Shown here piece by piece: positions 1-10,086 of a stretch of DNA of 64,000 nucleotides. Source of the DNA: Atopsyche davidsoni (taxonomy: Eukaryota; Arthropoda; Insecta; Trichoptera; Hydrobiosidae); the NCBI GenBank assembly GCA_022113835.1, contig JAILWY010000019.1:5666001-5730000 (forward strand). Reading direction: 5' to 3'. A program made the position numbers and the translations under genes. A model generated the notes under the pieces. It did not search any database. It saw nothing but the letters and a program-made list of their open reading frames with translations, and had not been told where the DNA came from. The stretch's first letter is position 1, and the number at the start of each line of letters is the position of its first letter.

Positions 1-2218
1 AACAGCTGTTATTTAATATTATAACCAAAAGACATTTGAAAATAATTTAAAATATATATTCATATTTATAGGTGTTCGTATTTTTTTGCAGTCGTTGTTG
101 TTGGATAATTTTAAGATTTTTTTTGGAGCTGAGGCCAACAATTTTTTTTTTCATTACAAGTATGCATAGTTACATATTTAATTGCATTGGCATTTAACAA
201 GTACAGAAAAAAAAATATTTTCTAGGTTGACGGCAAGCAAGCTTTTTAGCACAGGATTATAAAGCGAAGCTTATAAATTATTCAAGTTTGATTACTAAAA
301 CGTTTTTAGTAAAGTCGATTTTTTTTTTAACGCAATTACTTATGTTTAAACAGTCAAAACACATTTTGCTAAAACATTTACAATTTTTTGTAGTTCATTT
401 ATTAAACATCAAATAACAGATTTTACGGACCGAGCTCAAAACACTGCAACTCAAAAAATGGATAGTACCAAAAAATTGTTTATTTGTAATACACAACATT
501 TAACACAAATTCGCTTATAAAGGGCTTCTTCAGACCTCGAAAAGCATAATCTTCTAGATATTTGAATAGTTACATTAAATGTTTCAGCAAATTGATTTAA
601 TTGTGACATTATAATTCAGCATTATCCTATTTAATTGAGAGGAAACAAAACATTTATAGAAAAATTAAACTCTAGTGCATGTACCCTATTCTTTATCGGT
701 ACATAGTAAAACAAATAACATAGATGTCTCAAAACGGACTTGTTAAAAACACAGACTTTTTGGATGTTAAGCCGCGTTTTTTCTTGTAATTTCCAACGTT
801 TTACATCCTTTTTAATTTAAGAAAATCCTTGAATTCATCGTAATTTAAAAGTATCTTACGTTATCTGGATCATTCCTAGCAAGCTCCTTCTCTTGATTGG
901 TGTGGTTATTATCTGAGCTTGAATGTCATTTATTCGTTTAATTGTGTTTTAAAATTATAAAACGTCATCTGTTTAATAATAGCACAAACACAATATAAAA
1001 TAAATATAATTTAAATTAGTAATATATTGGTTATAACTCGCTTGGAGATCGTCATCATCGTTTTACACTCTTTTAAGTGTGTTTAATTAAAATTGATTTA
1101 TAAATTTCATATTAAAAGTATATTTAAAGCTGCAGTGCTTTTTCCTACCTTTTTTTAATAATACAAATCCCATTCTTAAAATAATGAAGGAGAGCAAAAA
1201 GTAAAACATCTTTCAGAAATAAAACAATGAAAACCAAAGAAGACTTTATCTTAGAATAAAAAAAAATGATGCCAGTGAACTAAAAAAGAAACGCCTTTAA
1301 AGACTGTAAAAAATACATTGCCATAAATAAAAGTATATTTTTTACATTTAAAATATCACACTGCCACCTTGCGTCGAGTAGACAAACTTTTTTTCCTCTA
1401 GCAAAAAAAAAAAAAAAGAAGCAAGTAACGCGACTTTCCAAGAAATTCATAATACTATCCTAGGAAAAAATATTCGGTTGCTTAGTCAGGTTTTTCCATG
1501 TTTTGTTTTCCCACATTTATGCATATGAATTATTTTATAGCTGAACAAAGTTTTTCATTTTAAAAATAATATGTATAATTTTGTAAATTTAAAAAAAATT
1601 ATATGCTATTAAATTGAATTGTTAATACACACTGCTTCGATTTTTTCTCGAATAACGATTCTACGTAGTATAATTGTTTTTTCTTAGATTTCTATTTTTA
1701 TAGTATTTAACATTAATTAATCACAAGTTGAAGTCAAATAAATGCAGTTGAGATTGGCATTCATCAAGTGTATTTTTTAAAAGGCCGCACTTGCATCACC
1801 TGCAGTGTAAGCTTTATAATTGTGTTAAAAGGTTGACTCCACTCGCTTTTAAGCACCGATCTATAAATTCCAAGATACTACCGAATTTTTTTCTACTTTA
1901 AACTTTATATTCTAAGTCTCAAACTATACTGGATTTTAATAAATGCAGTTTAAAATAAATTCACAAGCAAAAGACACCCAAAACAGAATCTAAACGTGGA
2001 ATCGATTGACCCTTTAAACATCGCGTGAACTTAAAATCTCAAAAAGCTGCAAGCGTTTCACATGTAAATGTATTAAAACTTTTCGTATGAAATATTTGTT
2101 CTGAAACCCGGCTCGTAGATTCAGCATTCAAATAGCGGGGTAGAAACGATAAGTTTATTTTCCTGAAAGTATTGTATTATTAACCTGAAGGCTCGGTTGA
2201 TTGCTCTCTGCTACGTAG
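1..2218. other. AT-rich stretch, no gene seen
   Basis: Very AT-rich DNA with many homopolymer A and T runs. I see no open frame with coding character, no convincing exon and no recognisable repeat. If the exons at 2219 and 4796 are real, this would be an upstream intron of that gene. Confidence 0.5.
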
Positions 2219-2300
2219 GACGGCCTCACAATAAACGGTCCCAAAACTTGCGTGTCCTACAAAGAAATTGTGATCAAGACCGGAGCAGAGGGGAGACCAG
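2219..2300 (+). CDS. Candidate internal exon of an unknown gene
   Basis: A GC-richer 82-bp block stands out of AT-rich surroundings. It is bounded by a plausible acceptor (pyrimidine-rich tract ending in TAG at 2218) and a consensus donor (CAG then GTACGT at 2301). Only one of its three frames is open; it reads 27 codons starting DGLTINGPKTCVSYKEIV and continuing IKTGAEGRP, and ends in phase 1. The next good acceptor, at 4795, accepts that phase and leads to a stop after 13 more codons, so this could be the penultimate exon of a gene entering from the left edge. I do not recognise the protein. It could also be a chance block between splice-like signals. Confidence 0.35.
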
Positions 2301-4795
2301 GTACGTATATAACTACCTGTATAAAATTGGATCGGTTAATTAAATTGGGTTTTTATTTAATCTAGAACACCAAAGGAGAGGGTCGAATAGACTACCTACA
2401 TACTTTAGCTGTCCCTTACTGAATCGTATTTTTTTCAAAGGAAAGCTACAATTTATTTAATTAAGTAAAACTTTTTATGGTTCATTTTTGATTTTCAAAG
2501 CATCATAGGTTACTTTACTTTCAAAATTTGTTTTTATATAAAAATATAGTTTAGTTTCTTGGCTGTTGAGCTGCTTGAAGTTTTCAGTCCTTCGTGCTGG
2601 GATTTACAAGAACAACAACTGCCAAAACCTGCGATCACTCTTAGTAATGAAACTGTTCTTGACTTTATGATTATCTCGATTGATAAATGCTATAATAATT
2701 TTCTCATCATATAAAACAACCTCGAGTTGACTTTTATTTTTTTTAACATGCTTGCTGGACGTGGGATTTTGACTTCAAATCAAAATAAAGCAATATTTAT
2801 TTTCGTTTCCTTGATTCTGTAAAAGTTATGAATGCTCTCTAGATTAAAATAATAAAGCATTAAGGCAGTTGCTTCCAGCCTTTTAATTGCCTCTTTAATG
2901 GCAATCCATTACCTGGCGAAATCGTGTCATTTAATTAATTTAACTGTCGCTTTATTTATTTTTTTACAGAGTATTTAAAATACAATAAATTATATTTAAC
3001 AATTTTTTATTATTTATTTTACGTCCATTTTCAGGGTAAAATAAAATCTTGAAGATGTTGAAAAATTGGATAAAGTGACGACTTTTCAAAACCAAAGTTT
3101 GTTAAAGGTTTTTTTTTTTTTAATTTTTCAATTTATAAGACACACACGGTTTATATTTAATCTTTCAATTCGAATTGAAAAAAAGACTTTTAAATGTTTA
3201 GGACTCTTGGAACAGGGACATGACGAATCTCCAAATTTCTACACTTCAATCGGAAAAACACATATTTATCATATTAAAATATATTGTGTTCGGAAGAAGG
3301 GATGTATCAAATTTTTTTATTGGTGCAGTCGACTAGAAAATGATCAAAAAAACTCGATTATGGGACCTAGACCCCTAAGCATTTTTGAGATTTTTTTATA
3401 CAAACCAAGGCAAACGTAAAAGACACATCAAGCTAGACAGCCTTAATTGTTTATGAACGCTTCCTACTGCTTTTTATCTTGGCACTACTCTTGTAACCTT
3501 TTTTGCAATTTGTTTTTAGATTACATGGGAATCATCTGCCGTGACATAAAAACTTCAAATAATAATTGATAAAATCATCGCTTTACCCTGAAGGATAAAC
3601 CTATCAAACGCGTCTCTAATTATTTCACACCAGTAGTCGGAGGCTATTAGTTTAGGGCAGTATACAGGCGCCCGCAACTCACGTACAGGCAGACTGCGTT
3701 AAAAGTTATACCAGCGGCACTAACTTTGGGACACTTCGGATTAACGGTACGTGCTGGATTATTTGAACCGTTCCGACAGTCGCAGCCAACCCTGTATTAT
3801 TACAGTCATAAGAAAATTCAATTTGATTACTCACATTCGGATGTAAATCATTATGAATGTGTTTTATGTATCTTGCAGTATATTTTAGTGATGTTCATAC
3901 TTTTTATATTTGACGCTAGGAAAAAATAACCGGTAACTGAAACTTAACTGGAACTCTTGATTCGGTAAGGCAATAAAAATATTTGAACTCTCTCGAACAC
4001 TTTGTCATTTGCTCATTGTAAAATAAAGTTAGAATAACACTTATTGTAATACTATAAGAAAATATTATATTATGTTATTTATTCATCTTTTTTGTTTAAC
4101 AGAATGATTAAATGTAGAATAATGATATTTTTTATTTTTTTATTTTAACGAAATGTGCAAAAGAAATATTACATTAAATAAACCTTTGTATACAATAAAT
4201 TCTCAGTGTATAATTGACTTTCAGGCAAGTCATCAGAATAGACGAGTCACTCTCCCAAACAAAGTCTTAAGATTGATTTGAAAAGTTTTAAGAAAGTTGT
4301 GCCAGAATTTACTAGATTTTGAGTATGGAGAGAAAAAAAATTCCTTAAAAATGCACACAAAAAGAAAAATCTTATATTTCAAAGATTCCTCCGTATGTTT
4401 AAAAAAAACTAATCAACGATATGCATTGATCCAACAATAAAAATACGGTTTATCATTTATCCTGTCATCGAAGTAGTCTATTATTTATTTTTGTGGGGTG
4501 TTTACATTTTATCCGGATAGTCTATAATTACTAAACCGAAAAGAACTTTAAAAAGACCGAGTACTTCAAATTAGTTTGCCGTAATTAAAAACCTTTACTC
4601 CGGCTATTTAGAGGGTAAATTTAGCTTTAACCTGCGGTGGTTAAAAACTCGGTTACACGTCATACACTGAACAGGCTGCAAAATACGTTATCCGTCACTT
4701 AAACTAAATCCATCACCACCCAAAACTCATCGGTTCCAATTCATTTATATCATCTTCCAAATAAATTTATTTTACATTTTTTTTATTATTCCCAG
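2301..4795 (+). other. Putative intron or intergenic AT-rich DNA
   Basis: Mostly featureless AT-rich sequence. The frame at 3066-3419 is low-complexity Phe/Ile/Lys-rich translation with no domain and is treated as chance. A slightly GC-richer patch at about 3610-3800 has no splice signals that I could pair into an exon. Confidence 0.4.
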
Positions 4796-4892
4796 CTGCA
4801 GAAGGAACATCAGATGTACAGACATTTTATTGTTGAGAAGCAGACATTCGATTGAAACGGTATGTCCAACGTTTTAGTACAAAGCGAATAAA
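4796..4892 (+). CDS. Candidate terminal exon with polyA signal
   Basis: A strong polypyrimidine tract and CCCAG precede position 4796. Entered in phase 1 from the exon ending at 2300, the frame gives 13 codons ending in residues DVQTFYC and a TGA at 4834-4836. An AATAAA lies at 4887-4892, at a sensible distance for a short 3' untranslated tail. Acceptor, stop and polyA signal together suggest the 3' end of a plus-strand gene that starts before the window. The other frames also contain short open stretches, and a GTATGT occurs at about 4860, so this could instead be an internal exon or spurious. Confidence 0.3.
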
Positions 4893-6590
4893 CACAAAGG
4901 TTAAAACTATTTTTTAAAAAATACTCAAATAAGTAATCGACGAAACGAATTTGAATAATAATCAAACTAGTCGAATTAATAATCGCCGATGAATCTGTGA
5001 AGTGCTGTTGATGAAAACGGAACGTCCGATTTTTCAGCGCAAAGTAATTTATTTACAAAAAGTTTTCAGTTGATTTTTCCACACGGGCTTGAGCTTTGTG
5101 AGCTCATACTGAGTGATATGAAAATGCGGTTACCGCCAATATTCCCGACACGACACAATATTATGACTATGGGTCTTCTCGGCCCTTTTTTATGCCGGTC
5201 ACGTGAGCCGAAGGTAAATGTGGCTCATTCGTTGGGTAAAAAATTACGGACGTTCCTGAAAAAACTGTGCATGTCAAAAATACATTTTTTTCAATCTAAA
5301 GATTTACGCTAAGGAAATATAATCTATATATCTACTATAATAATAGCCATTGTGTATGTGTGTATGTTTCATTTTTTAGTTCTCTATAGAATATCTTACG
5401 AGATACAACGCTGATTTTTTGCACGTAAGTTCAGTAAGTTTTTCCGCAATTATGTGCCGAATTTCAAGACGATAGGATAGTATTTCTATTCATAAACGAA
5501 TTAAATAAAACTATAAAATATGCTTTATGTACGAATTATATGATTCTGTTGTTCACCGCGAGAATTTCAAATTTAGAATTTTTACAAAAAAACAAAATAT
5601 GATGCTCCTAAGAAATTTCCGGTTTATGTCAGCTTGACACCAGTACCAATTTAATTTTTTAGTTGCGTTAGAAATTATTAATCACATCATTAATAACTTA
5701 AAATTCCTCCTAAAATAATAACATCGTCTAAGTACAGCAAACGTAATTAAAAAAGAATAGCACAATTGAACGTGATAAAGACTGCATTTAATAAAGAACA
5801 GTGCAGTGAAAGTGATTCGTTGTTTGTGACACGAAATTTGATATTTCCTAGAATGGCTTTGCTTTGAAATTAATATCCGGTTATTCAAAATATATGTGTA
5901 CAAAATGAAATCAAATATTCATCTAATTGTCAGCCAAACATATGTTCAAACACTATTGCATCGTTCATCGAATACGTCATTCTGTGACGGGTTACATTTC
6001 TAGTATATATATAAAACTCAAAAACCGGCGGTTGTTTGGCTGCGCTAAGCTTTAAAACCATCAAACCGATGTGCCCCAAATTGCTTTCATTTGAAAGCCA
6101 ATAATACTGAAATGGTTTTAGGCCGTTTAAATTACACAATTAATAATCAAATTCGGTGTATTTAATTAGGTAGATTTTCGACATTTCCCATACAAAAGTT
6201 TCAACATTTTGCGGCAGTGTCGTGCTCGCGGATAATGCAGGCTGCCAACAAAAAAACACTGATATTGATGTTTGTTAAGATTGGTATGAAGTTGTATAAT
6301 GCAGGCTGCCACAACAACAAAAAAAACAACAGAACTGTCATTCATTTGAGACTTTTCATTACAATTTGCTATCGCCCGGTCAGTCATCGCATCACAGACA
6401 CGATAAAAAAATAATATATACGACAAAGTGCAATGCTAGATGTATTTGATTGAATGGCAAAAACGAAGTTGAAAAAATTGTTCCAACTCAAATCGCTAGT
6501 GTTATATCTGCTGAACTACCGAGTTATAATTAAGGTATGGTGATTGCTAGTTGGTGTAATCGTTGTGAGAAAAAATTTAAAATATTTTAT
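4893..6590. other. AT-rich stretch with repeat-like tracts
   Basis: No gene recognised. At 5060-5212 an acceptor-like TTTTCAG, about 50 open codons and a GTAAAT donor can be paired, but the translation resembles nothing. Around 5313-5400 a TCTATATAT/ACTATAATAATAG tract resembles the 5' ends of some insect Helitron-type elements; the other terminus was not found. A short direct repeat (ATAATGCAGGCTGCCA) occurs at about 6233 and 6297. Confidence 0.3.
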
Positions 6591-6594
6591 ACCC

Positions 6595-7015
6595 TTTTTT
6601 TGACCTGGGCCGTTTTTGCGAGCGCCTCCGCCGCTTTCCATACATTATTACATTACAGCACCGGACTGGGAGGGCTAATTGGACTCACCGGATCCACCCC
6701 GAGAACAAAAATCTAATTCCACTTATATGCACCCCCGTGTACGTCTACACGCCACAGCACGTGGAGCTTAGGTGTCTTTTTCTGCCTCACTTTATCTCAT
6801 CCACGGGCAAGAGTAGATGGCGATATTTTCCGGGTGTGGTTTTATTTCAAACACTGAAAACAAACGCCGGGAATTTGATCTATCAAGATAAATAAAAAGA
6901 ATTATGATTTTTTTATTATTAAAATCTCCTCAGAGCAGGTTGGCGACCGTTTTACTGAGCATAGTGTCCATGGTTTTCAAAGGGAAAAATAGTGTTGTGC
7001 AGGGGTCCCCAACCT
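6595..7015 (+). repeat. Dispersed repeat, 3' part shared with 23950-24060
   Basis: The part at 6925-6998 (CTCCTCAG, then GTTGGCGACCGTTT, ACTGAGCA, TCCATGGTTTT and AAATAGTGT) recurs in the same orientation at about 23950-24040. The 5' part at about 6600-6890 is GC-richer and keeps one frame open for about 95 codons without an ATG, ending in TAA at 6892. This fits a degraded mobile element rather than a host gene. I cannot assign a family. Confidence 0.5.
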
Positions 7016-7570
7016 TTTTGCACCCATAGCACATTCTAGAACGCCGGTCGGGCGGCTTGCAACATTAATTTTTCAAGAAATGTTTCTAGGTGCGTTACTA
7101 AGTTTTTGATTTTCACACACATAGACAAGTCTAAACTTGTGTTGTTTTTATAGAACAACATATATCGCAACGCAACAATATTTTTTCTAACAATGAAGAT
7201 GTCGAGTTTTGTGCCAAACACTCTTTGCTTAAAGAAGCTTTTCTTTTCTGTTTCAGCTTGAAAAAAAAAGGAGCTGAAGCACGCCATTTGCTTAAGGAGC
7301 CATCGAAAGCTTGTTTAATCGCTTCAGAAGTGGCAATTTCGATACTGAAGACTAAGGGTATAGTAGGTGTCCGGGTCTTTCTACATCTACATATACTTTC
7401 TACATATACGTATCTAAAACTCCGACCACGTGCTTAAATGTACACGACCATACAGTCTGATATCTCCAAACCATGATAATACTATTTTATTATGAAGACA
7501 CGTTCTCATTTAAAAAAATACTATAGAGGCTGTTATTAGCTGGCCGTCGAAATGTTCGGGGGGCGAAACC
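7000..7570. mobile_element. hAT-like terminus, truncated
   Basis: CAGGGGTCCCCAACC at about 7000 is the characteristic terminal inverted repeat of many hAT-superfamily elements and MITEs. A GC-rich strip follows at 7030-7065. No matching inverted terminus ending in CCCCTG was found in the next kilobase, so the copy is truncated or rearranged. Frames inside (7036-7287 minus, 7225-7437 plus) show no transposase motif. Confidence 0.4.
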
Positions 7571-7639
7571 TGTGAGCGAACTGTTATGTATTTTCCCTGC
7601 TTGTTTACAATCATATTCTCTCGGAAATATTGTAATACT

Positions 7640-8135
7640 GTTGTTCTTACCGACCGATTTAAGTCTTATAATTTTATTACATTAAGAAACACCTGTGTAA
7701 TTATATATCGCCGTCAGAAGGTATTTACGACCTCATCCTGGAAAGGTTCGGAAAAGAGACGCATTAAAATGCCATCTGGTATTATATTGTATCCACCCAT
7801 GTTGCTAATCCCTTTGGGTATTTCTTATGATTGTTTTTGCCAGAACTTACCGAATGTAACTGTTTATCTTTTCTTGATAAAAACTGACCGCCTGGACGGC
7901 CGGACGATTCATTATGTATTCAGTCCACCGAGGAGCGAGCTATGCTCTCGGGATGGATCATTTGTTGTAACTAATTATGGATATGCCTATGGATATACAT
8001 GCATATTAAATAAACTTAATAATCAAGTATTGAAAGTGTTGTTATTCAAACGTTCGAGAGAAGTCCACCCAGTGTGCATCAGCGGAGTCACATGTCAAGC
8101 TAGTGGCGTTCCGAGAGGGGCACACAACATAACAC
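7640..8135 (+). repeat. LTR-like dispersed repeat, copy 1
   Basis: Aligns by eye to about 24370-24905 in the same orientation: ACACCTGTGTAATTATA, the CCATCTGGT block, CTCGGGATGGAT, AAGTGTTGTTATTCA and a terminal CGTTCCGAGAGGGGCACACAACA. The order of a regulatory-looking stretch and then a conserved GC-richer strip suggests a solo LTR plus leader of a retrotransposon. No gag or pol frames are present. The 214-codon frame at 7586-8230 runs through the repeat and resembles no protein. Confidence 0.45.
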
Positions 8136-8235
8136 TGTGGCGTCGAACTTGTCTATTTATGATTAAACCTAACCAAAACAATGCAAATGGTGTTAAATCA
8201 GCGTGGTCCCGTTATTTTCAATGGGGTTAATTTGC

Positions 8236-8908
8236 ACCAATCACAGGCCGCCGCGCGTCCAAACTTTTAATGGGTGACAATTAGGGGCGGGTCTCCCCGT
8301 GTAACGTTCTCATTTCCATTCGTTTATTTTACTCATCTGCATAATTGGTCCCTAGCAGCAACACGACTTCATTTTTGCAACCTTCCTGAAACTATGCGAT
8401 AGCGTTTTCAGTGGAAATCACAGTATTTTTCTGTCACAACTCAGACACGTGTGTGGATAACACGTGGTTACCTGTTCCTTCGTAACCGACATCGACGTGT
8501 AACAGCGCGTTAGTTACACATAACAACATGCACTCAAATATATATACATGTTTTAAAAATAACATTTATGTATTTGAACCGGTTTTTATTTTTCTCCCAT
8601 TGCTATCTTGTTTTAAAATTCAAACAATACTTTATACAATACAATATTGATTTAAAACATTGATAACGAAAACTAAACTAACTTAATCTTTTCTTTTCTA
8701 GCTCTGTGTGGTAAATATAAATACGATTATGTAAACTTTTTAGTAAATTTAATATAAATTTTTTCTTAATTATTATCAGTAAGTGATTTATTTTTTTAAA
8801 AATATAAAGACTTTTGTAAATATCGCGCAGCAATTTATTTATTTACCAAGATTTTTTAATAACTCCTCCCCGCTCTCCCCACTCTGTTACGTGGCTGCCA
8901 TTCAGCAC
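8236..8908. other. Intergenic, no gene seen
   Basis: The first 300 bases are moderately GC-rich with a CCAAT-like CACCAATCAC and several ACGTG motifs at about 8450-8510. The rest is AT-rich. No exon could be supported. Confidence 0.3.
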
Positions 8909-9690
8909 TTTTTTCTTCTTTTTTTTTAACTGTCGGCTCCGGACAACGCTTTAGTACTACTTCCGGGTGCAGACAGCTGGTCTTTTTATATGTAATATAG
9001 TATACAATAATAATACAATAATCATACACAATTCATTCGTTCGTGAGGGGGGGTTTCCTAGGAAGCGCACTTTTCGCTGTTCCCCAGTCTGCCTCCTCTC
9101 CCTTCTATTCGTCTCTGACATTCGTCCCTTACTATATATGGAGACAGCGTCTCCGTTGGTTGATGCGCTGAAAAACATGAAAGCTGAAAAGCATGAAAAT
9201 GGTGTCTCGTGCTCTTCAGCTCTCGATCCTCTTCAGCGCCGTTCTTGTCTTGTCCGTAGGCTTCTCCTCGGGTCGGAGCTCTGGAGTCCAGTTGGCGTTG
9301 CCTCTCGAGCTCCTCCCTTCGGGTCAGGGTCTTCTCGGCAAAGGAGACGTCTCCGTCCCAACCTCGCTGGTCCTTGAGCATGGACAGTACTAGCTTGTCT
9401 GCCGTCCAGGCGATGCCAAGGCTGTTCCGGAGTTGCCATCGCATTGAAGAGGGCGTGCTCTGCCCAGTCGCACAGTGGACAGCTTACGTCGACAGGTCGG
9501 CCGATCTTCCCGAGGAAGCTGTCGAAGCAGCCGTGCCCCGAGAGGAGTTGGGTCAGCTTGTAGGCGACCTGACCGTGGCGTCGCGAGATCCATGGGCGGA
9601 TGTCCGGGATGAGTCTGGTCCTGATAATGACGAGGTCCTCCTTCCGTTGTCTCGCCTATCTACCCTGAGCGTAAAGGATCCGTAGTGGAG
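8909..9690 (-). mobile_element. LINE 3' end, R1-clade-like, dead copy
   Basis: Read on the minus strand, one frame carries the C-terminal part of a non-LTR retrotransposon polyprotein. It reads IRTRLIPDIRPWISRRHG, then the motif QLLSGHGCFDSFLGKIG, then a zinc-knuckle-like CPLC with a following His (CDWAEHALF). A small deletion or frameshift follows. It continues as an Arg/Glu-rich tail and a 3' untranslated region, and ends in an A-rich tract that appears as T-runs at about 8909-8927 on the plus strand. The GHGCF motif and C-terminal CCHC-like knuckle are typical of the R1/Waldo/TRAS group. The 5' limit is uncertain (at least 9650). A related copy lies inverted at 11253-11742. Confidence 0.75.
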
Positions 9691-9882
9691 TAGGAATGAT
9701 TTTGAAGGAATGTGTTCTGGAAGTGGGGGATTCTTGCTATTGTTTTTGCGGCCTGCTGCTGAAGGAGTATCAAATCTAAATGCCAGTGTTTCAGAAGGAA
9801 AGGATTGTATAATAATGCCATTGGGAATACGGAGACCTCTATAAGGAGAGTTACCTAAAGAAGAAGATTTTTTTGAATTATC
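9691..9882. other. Intergenic spacer between LINE and peptide gene
   Basis: About 190 bases with no recognised feature. Two AATAAA signals for the minus-strand peptide gene lie at its right end, at 9892-9897 and 9883-9888. Confidence 0.4.
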
Positions 9883-9897
9883 TATTTATTAGGTTTA
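9883..9897 (-). terminator. PolyA signals of the CHH/ITP-like gene
   Basis: Read on the minus strand, AATAAA occurs twice, about 36 and 45 bases after the TAG stop of the terminal exon at 9933. That is an appropriate position for cleavage and polyadenylation of that transcript. Confidence 0.5.
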
Positions 9898-9932
9898 TTT
9901 ACATTGAATTGTACTAACGCATCAGAATTGTA

Positions 9933-10086
9933 CTAGAGTCGTATGGAAGTATCGACAGTCATATATTCGGTCGTGTCACTCGGAAGATTCAGGAACCTCT
10001 TGTACTCCACAAAGCTGCTGTTATAAACCTCAAGGTTGACTTTTTGCACGCAAGCCCGAAACCAATCCGTCGTAAAACATCGTGAT
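9933..10086 (-). CDS. CHH/ITP-like peptide precursor, terminal coding exon
   Basis: After a long polypyrimidine tract and TTTAG (minus strand), the exon opens with the third base of an Arg codon and encodes 50 residues and a TAG stop. It begins SRCFTTDWFRAC. That is the fifth and sixth cysteine region of the CHH/ITP family, where CF-TTD-(Y/W)F-x-x-C is a hallmark. A 38-residue tail follows with a possible N-glycosylation site (NSS) and no amidation signal (no Gly-Lys/Arg end). The phase (2 then 1) matches exactly the donor at 11922. The family's genes are commonly split here, just after the fourth cysteine. The intron between the two exons holds a LINE insertion. Confidence 0.85.

Noticed and set aside
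3066..3419. 117-codon plus-strand frame
   Set aside because: AT-rich Phe/Ile/Lys translation without motif or splice context.
5060..5212. Possible exon between TTTTCAG and GTAAAT
   Set aside because: Open for about 50 codons, but the translation looks random and it does not pair in phase with any neighbouring exon.
7586..8230. 214-codon plus-strand frame
   Set aside because: Coincides with a dispersed LTR-like repeat; the other copy (24370-24905) does not keep the frame, so it is not a conserved gene.
9193..9393. Plus-strand 66-codon frame with signal-peptide-like start
   Set aside because: It is the antisense shadow of the LINE C-terminal region; the same antisense frame appears in the inverted copy at 11336-11551.
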